Assembly (NCBI GenBank): GCA_017437285.1
Contig: JAFSBM010000063.1
Span: 1-57,014 of the forward strand
DNA length: 57,014 bases
Reading direction: 5' to 3'
Source: Ruminococcus sp.
GTDB taxonomy: Bacteria; Bacillota; Clostridia; Oscillospirales; Ruminococcaceae
Shown one piece after another: positions 25,653-32,529 of this stretch; position 1 is the first letter of the stretch, and every line of letters begins with the position of its first letter. Made by a program: the position numbers and the translations under genes. The notes below the pieces were generated by a model. It searched no databases. It saw nothing but the letters and a program-made list of their open reading frames with translations, and was not told where the DNA came from.

Positions 25653-26114
25653 TCAAGTTCGATTATCAATATTTTTCACTTCAATTATTTCAGAAGGTAA
25701 ATTAACTTTAATAAAATCTAAAAAAACAGGAAAGTTTTTCATGTTGCTATCAACAGAAAATTTGCATTTTTTTGTCTTGATAGAAACTTTTTCACTATGC
25801 ATAAAATTTGTATCAACAATTTTATATTTGATCTTTATATAGTCATCTATTGAGATCTCTTTTTTGAACCAATACTTCTTTACAATGATTGTGCGTTCAT
25901 TCATTACCACTTTGAACGTCCTCAACCAAACAGCTCCCCATGTGAATGGAAAAACTAACGTGAGAAGTACCGTTACAATTAAAATAACATTAATTTCTTG
26001 ATTTATTATCATCCATGCAGCTACAACGCAAAACACTGCAACAATAAACTTAATCAAAAGGCGAACAAGAAACAAATCATGCATAACAATTGTTTCTTTT
26101 GATTTACTTGACAT
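25653..26114 (-). CDS. Two-helix membrane protein, candidate immunity
   Basis: A 153-aa protein with two hydrophobic helices (about 16-38 and 43-66), then a strand-rich domain of about 85 residues (TFKVVMNERTIIVKKYWFKK) that looks PH-like. It lies between the two toxin genes, directly downstream of the second toxin, where its immunity partner is expected. The toxin's own target might be a membrane, in keeping with a membrane-bound partner. No family is recognised. Confidence 0.55.
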   Translation of the reverse strand: MSSKSKETIVMHDLFLVRLLIKFIVAVFCVVAAWMIINQEINVILIVTVLLTLVFPFTWGAVWLRTFKVVMNERTIIVKKYWFKKEISIDDYIKIKYKIVDTNFMHSEKVSIKTKKCKFSVDSNMKNFPVFLDFIKVNLPSEIIEVKNIDNRT

Positions 26115-26148
26115 ATCAACTCACTACTTTCACCATATATATCCGATT

Positions 26149-27342
26149 TCAATAAGAAACTTGAAGTTTAGGCATTGTAAAGACGTTCTTCACGAAATTA
26201 GAAAAATCAAAGTCTATCGCACTGTTAAACACAGTTTCAAACGAATTACCAAACATACCAGAAACAATGCCGTTACGGAATGTTTTGTATGTAAGTCCGC
26301 TAATCGCTTGATTTCCATTAGAAATTCTAGTCAGCATACCTTTGAAAGACGCTTCATAACTTCCTCGTCCTGCTAAACGTCTAAAGAATGTAATTTGCGG
26401 GAAACTACGTGATAAGCTCTTACCAACCTTATCCCCGACCTTTGTAAACAAAGCAGACATTCCAACGCTAAAAGCTGTATTCCCTAAAATCTCCAATGAC
26501 GAACGTTTTTCACCGCCAGTTGCATTGCTTAAATGTCCACTAAAGAATGTTGAGAATCCAGAAGCGAACATATTAGCAGCCATCGGGTGGCCAGTTAACA
26601 TTAGAATACCTCCAAGTGCTCCACCAAGCGTGGATCCTAAGTATTCCTGCCAGCTACTACCTTGCCATTCCAACTTACCAGTTTTAAAGAAATGCATTCC
26701 CGTCGCTATTACATCTCCTAGTGCCTGACTTAAAAAACCAACAGCGGCACCTACCATCGCTGCAATTAGTACTGCACCAGCACCAAAAGTACATACAGCA
26801 AAAACTACAACAGCTATCGCAACAAGTGCAGCTGCTAAAAGCTCCCAATTTTCTTTACACCACTCGCCAACACTCACTACAAAATTTTTTATAGCCTCGC
26901 CGACACCGCCCCAAAAATCCTTGACATTTTGCCATCGTTCCGCACGTTTATCTTTTCTTTTTTCTTTTTTTGTTTTCTCACACTCTGGCTTTAAATAATA
27001 ATACCTATCATAAAAGGTTTCTTTGCGTTCTCTGATTTTGCTTGAAGCCTTTATATCAACAGAACCGACATCAGTAATCAATGCACTAAGTTTATCATAA
27101 GCCAATGATAACGAACTTTTCTTATTTTTTTCACGTTCATGTGCAGCTTTAGTCTGCTCTTGGGATTCAGAAACATTAACACCAATCGACGCTAAACCAA
27201 TTTTAGCTTTCAAACTTCCAAGTGCCTCTGTGAGATTATTTGCAGATTGTTTCAAGCTAGAAAAGGCTACTCCAATTCCTTCAAAAGCTCCCATGCCTAT
27301 TGTACAACCAAATGTTGTTTGTTTCAGTGTAATCGTAGCCAT
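26149..27342 (-). CDS. Polymorphic toxin-like protein with unknown C-terminus
   Basis: A 397-aa protein sharing residues 1-135 with the toxin above (TFGCTIGMGAFEGIGVAF, SVDIKASSKIRERKETFYDR, YYLKPECEK), followed by hydrophobic Gly/Ala helices (LAAALVAIAVVVFAVCTFGA) and a different C-terminus (RLAGRGSYEASFKGMLTR...FSNFVKNVFTMPKLQVSY). No nuclease motif is visible. It may be a pore-forming toxin, a truncated module, or carry a new effector domain. It follows the coiled-coil partner gene. Confidence 0.65.
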   Translation of the reverse strand: MATITLKQTTFGCTIGMGAFEGIGVAFSSLKQSANNLTEALGSLKAKIGLASIGVNVSESQEQTKAAHEREKNKKSSLSLAYDKLSALITDVGSVDIKASSKIRERKETFYDRYYYLKPECEKTKKEKRKDKRAERWQNVKDFWGGVGEAIKNFVVSVGEWCKENWELLAAALVAIAVVVFAVCTFGAGAVLIAAMVGAAVGFLSQALGDVIATGMHFFKTGKLEWQGSSWQEYLGSTLGGALGGILMLTGHPMAANMFASGFSTFFSGHLSNATGGEKRSSLEILGNTAFSVGMSALFTKVGDKVGKSLSRSFPQITFFRRLAGRGSYEASFKGMLTRISNGNQAISGLTYKTFRNGIVSGMFGNSFETVFNSAIDFDFSNFVKNVFTMPKLQVSY

Positions 27343-27368
27343 TTTAACGCCTCCTAGCGTTTTTCAAA

Positions 27369-27932
27369 TCATTCACCATTCTGCCATTTTAACTCATATT
27401 CTTTCATTTCTGTGTAATATGCATTTACCTGTCGTTGAGCCGAAGACTCACTGCCAACGTTATTAAGTTGTGTTGTTACGCTTGTCAATTCATTACTACA
27501 ATTCGTTACAGCTGTTTGAGCAGTAGCTTCCTGCCCTTCAAGTTCTTTTATTCTAGCTTGAAGCTCTGTGATAACCGCATCCAGATTTGAATTAGTACTT
27601 GAAATATCTGTTGAATATATTGAAGATAAATCAGCCACACCTGTGTCCGATGAAATGATTTTTTTATACTCATCACTTGTGGTTTGAAGATCTTTCTTCA
27701 TAGTTGGAAACTCATTTTCAAGAATATGCTTGCATTTATCAAATGCTTCTTGCACCAACAACTTTTTCTGCTGAATTGCGACTAATGCAGACTGTTTTTC
27801 GCCAAGCTCACGAGTAAGCGTTGTTTTCTTTCCTTGTAATTCACTTGCATTTCTTCGAATTGCATCCCTGTTCTCAATTGCACGATTATAATTATTTCTC
27901 GCAATGTAGTACAATTCTTCATAGTTCGGCAT
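27369..27932 (-). CDS. Coiled-coil partner protein at the head of the secretion operon
   Basis: A 187-aa product from ATG at 27932 (AAAGGAG eight bases upstream; a start 13 codons earlier lacks one). It is almost wholly helical (MPNYEELYYIARNNYNRAIE, later QARIKELEGQEATAQTAVTN), without signal or membrane segment. Small helical partners that pair with toxin N-terminal domains are typical of LXG-type operons (YwqH/DUF5082-like). It is the first gene after the invertible segment, and so the gene whose transcription that segment would control. Confidence 0.72.
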   Translation of the reverse strand: MPNYEELYYIARNNYNRAIENRDAIRRNASELQGKKTTLTRELGEKQSALVAIQQKKLLVQEAFDKCKHILENEFPTMKKDLQTTSDEYKKIISSDTGVADLSSIYSTDISSTNSNLDAVITELQARIKELEGQEATAQTAVTNCSNELTSVTTQLNNVGSESSAQRQVNAYYTEMKEYELKWQNGE

Positions 27933-28067
27933 AAGCTCAACTCCTTTACTATTCTCTATTAATTTGCACATACTACTATGTAGTCATTGCATTGGATAAC
28001 GTTCAATTTAAGGTTTGACAATCATGAGATGCACAACCTAAAATATAATTAGAGTATCATAATGATA

Positions 28068-28086
28068 TTTCGCAAAAGGATGAATT
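28068..28086 (+). repeat. Left 19-bp inverted repeat of recombinase segment
   Basis: TTTCGCAAAAGGATGAATT. Its exact reverse complement lies at 29357-29375; the match ends at both flanks. The site sits 48 bases past the recombinase stop and 135 bases before the secretion operon's first start. A 13-bp palindrome (TATCAT-A-ATGATA, 28055-28067) abuts it on the outside. Confidence 0.95.
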
Positions 28087-28134
28087 GTGCGACGCCCCAC
28101 ACCAATCTATTCAGTTTTCAAGTTACCATCCCCC

Positions 28135-29217
28135 TTAAAACGCTAGGTTCAACCGCTTCATATACTCCCTCTTCTGCTCGAAAGAGGAGTGAACATACCG
28201 ATTCAGCGTGATTTCTACGCTGCTATGCCCAAGAAGCTCGCTTAACGTCTTTACATCAAAACCCAGTTTTACGCAGTTTGATGCAAACATATGACGCAGG
28301 GCATGAAAGTGAACTGACGGCAATTTTGCGTTTTTCAGAATCGTGCGGAAACGATACTGCATCGCTCTGGGTTCGATCGGCTTTTCCGTTCCTGTCAGCA
28401 GAAATTCCTCATCCTTACCCCTGAATTTAAGCAAAAAGCTCATCATACAATCCGGAATCGGTATTTTTCTTTGCGACGATTCACTCTTAGGATTTGTGAT
28501 GATGAGCTTTGTTCTTGAAAATTCTGTCGGACACTGGATACGCTGCATCGTTTTCCTGACGGTCAAAATGCGTTTTTCGAGGTCGATATCCTTCCACTGC
28601 AGGGCACACAGCTCCCCGATGCGGATTCCTGTGGACATGGACAGTGCTGTACCCAGCGTGCTGCGATTCTGATGACTGGCAACGTAATTTTGCAATTTCA
28701 CCTGTTCTGACTCGTCAAGAAGCTGAATTTCGGGCGATTTCTTCTTCGGCAACGACACACCGTCCAGTGGATTGAAAATGTGATAGGTTCTCACAGCGTA
28801 TTTGAAGATCGTTTTCATCAGTATCACAATATCTGCAACATACCGCACAGATAATCCTGCTTTCTGCTTCTGCGAAATGAACGCATAGATGTCATCTGGT
28901 GCGATGGAACTAATCAGTTTATTACCGAATATAGGCAGAATATGCTTTTCAGCCTTCATAGCATAGTTGGCAGAAGTGGATTCCTTGACAAGATGCTGCA
29001 CACTGCGGAACCATTCATTGAAAAGTGCATCCACAGTCTTATGACATTTTCCAGTCGGCTGCTCATTACGGCGAATTTCAGCCATTTTCTCAACAACATC
29101 CTCTCTTGTTCTGGCGAGAATGTATTGATACTTCCGCTTCCCATCCTTGCGTTTACCCCTTGAAATACGACCTTCCCAGCGACCGTCCTTGCGGTGATAG
29201 ACATTGACTCTTTCCAT
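28135..29217 (-). CDS. Tyrosine site-specific recombinase
   Basis: A 360-aa protein. An N-terminal AP2-like arm-binding start (MERVNVYHRKDGRWEGRISR) and core-binding helices lead to the catalytic domain with the expected residues: Arg in TGIRIGELCALQW, HALRH (second His/Arg pair), LLGHSS and RYVHSS (active Tyr). Length and order match phage-type integrases. GGAGG precedes the ATG. The gene is enclosed by a perfect 19-bp inverted repeat, as in invertible elements, and lies at the junction of the secretion locus and the prophage region. It may invert the segment, integrate the prophage, or both. Confidence 0.95.
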   Translation of the reverse strand: MERVNVYHRKDGRWEGRISRGKRKDGKRKYQYILARTREDVVEKMAEIRRNEQPTGKCHKTVDALFNEWFRSVQHLVKESTSANYAMKAEKHILPIFGNKLISSIAPDDIYAFISQKQKAGLSVRYVADIVILMKTIFKYAVRTYHIFNPLDGVSLPKKKSPEIQLLDESEQVKLQNYVASHQNRSTLGTALSMSTGIRIGELCALQWKDIDLEKRILTVRKTMQRIQCPTEFSRTKLIITNPKSESSQRKIPIPDCMMSFLLKFRGKDEEFLLTGTEKPIEPRAMQYRFRTILKNAKLPSVHFHALRHMFASNCVKLGFDVKTLSELLGHSSVEITLNRYVHSSFEQKREYMKRLNLAF

Positions 29218-29283
29218 AGTTTCCTCCTTGTATAATTTCTTTTGAATTCAACCCAAAATTTACAAAAAACGCTACTCCAAGTA

Positions 29284-29312
29284 TTGACATTTTCGACAGA
29301 ATGTGATATAAT
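29284..29312 (+). promoter_or_regulatory. Consensus promoter inside the invertible segment
   Basis: TTGACA (29284-29289) and TATAAT (29307-29312), spacer exactly 17. It reads rightward, away from the secretion genes, and would start near 29319, 38 bases before the right repeat. A terminator follows beyond the repeat, so in this orientation only a transcript of about 90 bases would form. After inversion it would read into the secretion operon through the left repeat. Confidence 0.9.
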
Positions 29313-29356
29313 TGTTAATATAGAATTTGTGTGTTTGATAATGTGACCCTTCTCAG

Positions 29357-29375
29357 AATTCATCCTTTTGCGAAA
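29357..29375 (-). repeat. Right 19-bp inverted repeat of recombinase segment
   Basis: AATTCATCCTTTTGCGAAA, the perfect reverse complement of 28068-28086. The promoter is 45 bases inside this end, and the terminator stem starts seven bases outside it. Confidence 0.95.
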
Positions 29376-29381
29376 CTTTCA

Positions 29382-29409
29382 CGCCACCAACTTGAATTGG
29401 TGGCGTTTT
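29382..29409 (+). terminator. Intrinsic terminator just outside the right repeat
   Basis: CGCCACCAA (29382-29390) and TTGGTGGCG (29397-29405), loop CTTGAA, then TTTT. It catches transcription from the inward-lying promoter in the present orientation and protects the XRE gene from read-through. Confidence 0.85.
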
Positions 29410-29499
29410 CATTTGCAAATTCAATAAAATTGCCACTAATTAGCTATTCATAAGTTGTGAAAAAACTTCAAAAGTAGTATTGTAAATCCTTACACCTAT

Positions 29500-29528
29500 A
29501 TTATACACCTAAAAGTCTATAATTTCAA
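29500..29528 (-). promoter_or_regulatory. Minus-strand promoter facing the recombinase, divergent from XRE gene
   Basis: On the minus strand TTGAAA (plus 29523-29528) and TATAAT (plus 29500-29505), spacer 17. GGTG directly precedes this -10, and the same GGTGTATAAT occurs inverted at 29561-29570, upstream of the XRE gene, so the two could share an operator. It is the best candidate promoter for the recombinase, 280 bases away, but a transcript would have to pass the right repeat and the hairpin. Confidence 0.6.
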
Positions 29529-29596
29529 GCCCAAGCGGATATTATTTTATTCACCGCAATGGTGTATAATAATTACAGGTGGAAAGGAGCGTTGCT

Positions 29597-29905
29597 ATGG
29601 ACATCGGTAAAAAAATCAAGGATATTCGAACTTCAAAAGGGCTTTCAATGTACCGCATCACCCAGATTACCGGCATTTCCGGGCATCATATAAAGGGAAT
29701 TGAAGATGGCACCAGACAGCCTACAATCGAAACGCTTCAAAAGCTATTGATTCCTCTTGGAATTACTCTTGCAGAACTGTTTAGCACTGATTCTTCCTCA
29801 ACATATTTGAGTGACAAGGAACGCACCTTAATAGAGAATTTTCGTTCCCTTAACATGGAAAAAGCAGATGCTTTACTATATTTCAGCGAAGTACTGAAAA
29901 AATAA
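29597..29905 (+). CDS. XRE-family transcriptional regulator
   Basis: A 102-aa protein (MDIGKKIKDIRTSKGLSMYR) with an N-terminal XRE helix-turn-helix: ITQITGISGHHIKGIEDGTR is the recognition region. A short C-terminal helical part (SDKERTLIENFRSLNMEKAD) may dimerise. ATG at 29597 follows AAAGGAG at eight bases; a GTG six codons earlier is less likely. It probably binds the repeated GGTGTATAAT boxes in front of it, and so would control itself and the divergent promoter toward the recombinase. Confidence 0.88.
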   Translation: MDIGKKIKDIRTSKGLSMYRITQITGISGHHIKGIEDGTRQPTIETLQKLLIPLGITLAELFSTDSSSTYLSDKERTLIENFRSLNMEKADALLYFSEVLKK

Positions 29906-29945
29906 CAACCTGATCGTTGTACATTAACGTAAAATGACCGTCAAA

Positions 29946-29987
29946 AATCCCACCAAGAAGAATGCTGCAATTCTCCTCGGTGGGATT
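29946..29987. terminator. Bidirectional terminator between convergent genes
   Basis: AATCCCACC (29946-29954) and GGTGGGATT (29979-29987) with further pairing inside. T-rich on the plus side (ATTTTATT) and TTTTT on the minus side, between the XRE stop and the last gene of the defence operon. Confidence 0.75.
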
Positions 29988-29997
29988 CCTCATTTTA

Positions 29998-30924
29998 TTA
30001 TATTTCTTCAGTATTTCTCTTCGACAACAAAACAGATTTCTTCGAATTGAGATCTACAACGCATTGACCGATCCTTTCGAGCCAATCTTCATCAATAATC
30101 CAAAAATCTTCTTTTTTCATCTGCGCCATAAGAATCTCATGCATTTTCCAAAGTGTATCCTGAAAAATCTCAACTGCATCTGAAATACAGGTTGGTTCAA
30201 CCTCTCCTGGTTCTGTTTTTCTAAGGCCATTATCATATATCAGAAGATCACCTTTTTCAGCGGCTACAATATATCTTTTGGTCAGATCATCCATCAGTAT
30301 CGTTGAGAAAAACATTGCAAGCGAGGCCTCATCAACTGTATAACCATAATAAAAGAAAGCCATTTCCAGATAATTCAGCAGACGTTCGGTAATTGGTCCC
30401 CACACGTCAGGATCCCATACGATCTGCTCTGGATGATAACATGCTGCATTGTTTATACTGCAATTCAGCTCATCAACTCGATAAGCTATGGATTGTGCAA
30501 TAAACTCAGCCCAAAACCAGTACCCTTCCTGCTTAACGCTCTCCGGTTTCAATTCCTGATCAAAGAAACGATGCATATTTGTCTTTTCATTTTTGATTGC
30601 ATAGTAATGTCCCATTTCATGCCAATAAAACAAGCAAAAATAATGAAATGCTAGATTATTCGTCTCCAATTCCTGCAGCCTTGTCTGTGATATTAAAATA
30701 GCATCACCAAGTTCACCATGAATCATCTCCATAATAGAGCTGTATTCTTCCGATGTGTTTTCCTGATGAGATTTCAGACGTTTTACTAATTCTGCACGAG
30801 CTTTCAGGATAATTCGGTCTGTTGCAATATGTGTTTCTGGAACTTTCCCGACATCCGGCATAAACTGCTTAAATATTTCAGCAGCTGAGTCAACCCATTC
30901 CAATATTTGTTTCTGTGTGATCAT
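29998..30924 (-). CDS. HExxH metallopeptidase-like protein of defence operon
   Basis: A 308-aa protein with HEMGH (102-106) in FYWHEMGHYYAIKN and acidic residues after it (AEFIAQSIAYRVDEL), as expected for a zinc peptidase of the gluzincin type. No signal peptide, so it is cytosolic. Sequence outside the motif is not known to me. It ends the seven-gene operon; its start overlaps the stop of the helix-hairpin-helix gene (ATGA). A zinc peptidase in such an operon may act as an activator or effector, but nothing shows which. Confidence 0.7.
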   Translation of the reverse strand: MITQKQILEWVDSAAEIFKQFMPDVGKVPETHIATDRIILKARAELVKRLKSHQENTSEEYSSIMEMIHGELGDAILISQTRLQELETNNLAFHYFCLFYWHEMGHYYAIKNEKTNMHRFFDQELKPESVKQEGYWFWAEFIAQSIAYRVDELNCSINNAACYHPEQIVWDPDVWGPITERLLNYLEMAFFYYGYTVDEASLAMFFSTILMDDLTKRYIVAAEKGDLLIYDNGLRKTEPGEVEPTCISDAVEIFQDTLWKMHEILMAQMKKEDFWIIDEDWLERIGQCVVDLNSKKSVLLSKRNTEEI

Positions 30925-31145
30925 GATAAATGCCTCTCAATCACCGCCATAATCTCATCCAGCCGTTTTTCGCCCACACCCTTGATACTGCCGATTTCCT
31001 TTCTCAGCTCACTAAGATCAAGTGTCGGAGCCTCTGCATCTTCCATGACGTTGTTGTAATAATTCGTGAGAAAGTTCTGCATCTCCTCACGAGTCATGCC
31101 TTTGATTTTCTTGTATGTAGCCCTGTCGAGCGTTTTCTGTTCCAT
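30921..31145 (-). CDS. Small helix-hairpin-helix protein
   Basis: A 74-aa protein. The end LRKEIGSIKGVGEKRLDEIM is a helix-hairpin-helix (G-x-G in the hairpin), which binds DNA backbone non-specifically. The N-terminal part is a charged helix (MEQKTLDRATYKKIKGMTRE). AGGTG lies before the ATG, which is ten bases after the NYN gene stop, and its own stop overlaps the next start. It may load the operon's other proteins on DNA. Confidence 0.75.
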   Translation of the reverse strand: MEQKTLDRATYKKIKGMTREEMQNFLTNYYNNVMEDAEAPTLDLSELRKEIGSIKGVGEKRLDEIMAVIERHLS

Positions 31146-31155
31146 ATTGCACCTC

Positions 31156-32484
31156 TCATCTTTTTAATGCGACTTCGAATGATCCGTCCGCATTGCACTT
31201 CAGACTCAACGTCCGGATATACCTCTGGAAGAAAGCCTCTTTCTCCTTATCCGACGCAGTAATCCGAGCTTCATCATAGATCTGCTGCACCAGGTCCTTG
31301 CCATTGAGATAGACGATGTCAGGCAGATACTTCTCCAGAATATCAAATAGCACAACCCGCTTGAATTCCTCCACGTTACCCGAACAGAAATCATCAATGG
31401 AGCAGTAATAGATACCATGCTCGGAGAGAGCGTTCTTGATGGCATAGCCACACTTGGCATACTCATACATAACGAGGAATTTTGCCTTCGGCAGTGAGCA
31501 GATCAATCCCCAATAATCGGAGTCACTCGACACCAGAATGAACGAGTCAATTCCGTCCTCATAGTAGCTCTTGCAAACGCCGGCGGTCATCATGATATCA
31601 ACAAGGGACTTTCTGTCGGTCACTCGCTGTACCTCTACATGCTCTACGGGAATACTCGTGAACTGATACAGCCAATCCCAGCCGATGGACGTGTGGTAAT
31701 CATCATACAGATAGATCTTCTCGATCTTGCTCAGCTCATCGGCATCCAGATTCCGCAGGACACTGTACAGCTTGTACACATCGGAATTCTCGCAGTCCAC
31801 GACAATCGCTGTGCGGTTGCTCTGCTTCACAAAATCATAAATGTTGTTCTTCGTTTCGCTGTGAGCGTCACGGTATTTCGTGTAATCGTCAAAATGGTCA
31901 TCGTGCTGCTTGTAGATCACACTGAGAAATTTGCCGTCGCTGTAAAGGATGCTGCCTGCATCAACGGGAATCCAATGGACGTACATCTGGAAGGGATACT
32001 TATCGATATTCGCCATGTACTTCTCAAATTCTTTCTTCAGCACGTCCTTTTTCGTGTACTTCGGAATGCAAAACAGCTCCCGTATGTACGCCCAGTTCAC
32101 CCAGTCATAGAACAGCTCTGAACAAGCGTCGATGTTCTTGCTGATGAGCTTGGTGAGGTCGTGCATATACTGCTCGGCACGGTAATTCGGCTTGATGACG
32201 TTGATGCCCCATTTTGCAAGCTGCTTAATGTTGTCGTGGTCGTACCATTCCAGCCTGTCCAGATTCATGAGATTATACCGCATTTCCGTGTCGGTTTTCT
32301 TGAACTTCTGAAGCAGCGTGGTGCGGAGTTTGCAGAGATAACGGATGATAGTCGCACCCTTGTGGGCATACAGCTTTTGCAGCGTGTCGTGGCATTCAGC
32401 GTCAAAGCACTGCTCGACGATGTGCTTCTTTACACCGATGAGATAGGCTATGGTTGTGACGAGTTCTTTGGTATCGACGGTCAT
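31156..32484 (-). CDS. NYN-domain (PIN-like) nuclease, LabA-type
   Basis: A 442-aa protein. The middle and C-terminus hold a NYN domain: TAIVVDCENSDVYKLYSVL (first acidic residue), KIYLYDDYHT, DRKSLVDIMM and DSFILVSSDSDYWGLICSLP (metal-binding DSD). The N-terminal 200 residues are helical and unlike known domains. NYN proteins are metal-dependent RNases of the PIN fold. It sits ten bases before the helix-hairpin-helix gene and 45 bases after the HEPN-like gene. A good AGGAGG precedes the ATG. Confidence 0.85.
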   Translation of the reverse strand: MTVDTKELVTTIAYLIGVKKHIVEQCFDAECHDTLQKLYAHKGATIIRYLCKLRTTLLQKFKKTDTEMRYNLMNLDRLEWYDHDNIKQLAKWGINVIKPNYRAEQYMHDLTKLISKNIDACSELFYDWVNWAYIRELFCIPKYTKKDVLKKEFEKYMANIDKYPFQMYVHWIPVDAGSILYSDGKFLSVIYKQHDDHFDDYTKYRDAHSETKNNIYDFVKQSNRTAIVVDCENSDVYKLYSVLRNLDADELSKIEKIYLYDDYHTSIGWDWLYQFTSIPVEHVEVQRVTDRKSLVDIMMTAGVCKSYYEDGIDSFILVSSDSDYWGLICSLPKAKFLVMYEYAKCGYAIKNALSEHGIYYCSIDDFCSGNVEEFKRVVLFDILEKYLPDIVYLNGKDLVQQIYDEARITASDKEKEAFFQRYIRTLSLKCNADGSFEVALKR

Positions 32485-32529
32485 GGTAGTGCCTCCTTGC
32501 GGTAAAACTGCTCATATTACATTGATATG

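Noticed and set aside
28015-28049. TTGACA (28015-28020) and TATAAT (28044-28049) in the plus direction
   Set aside because: The spacer is 23 bases, too long for a sigma-A promoter, and it would read into the recombinase 3' end.
27933-28067. Minus-strand promoter-like pieces (TTGTCA, TTGAAC) before the secretion operon
   Set aside because: No -10 box of quality lies at 16-18 bases from either; considered too weak to count as a constitutive promoter.
28108-28122. TATTCAGTTTTCAAG, 14 of 15 equal to 1938-1952
   Set aside because: This string is common in Firmicutes leaders and spacers, so it is not evidence that the two elements are linked.
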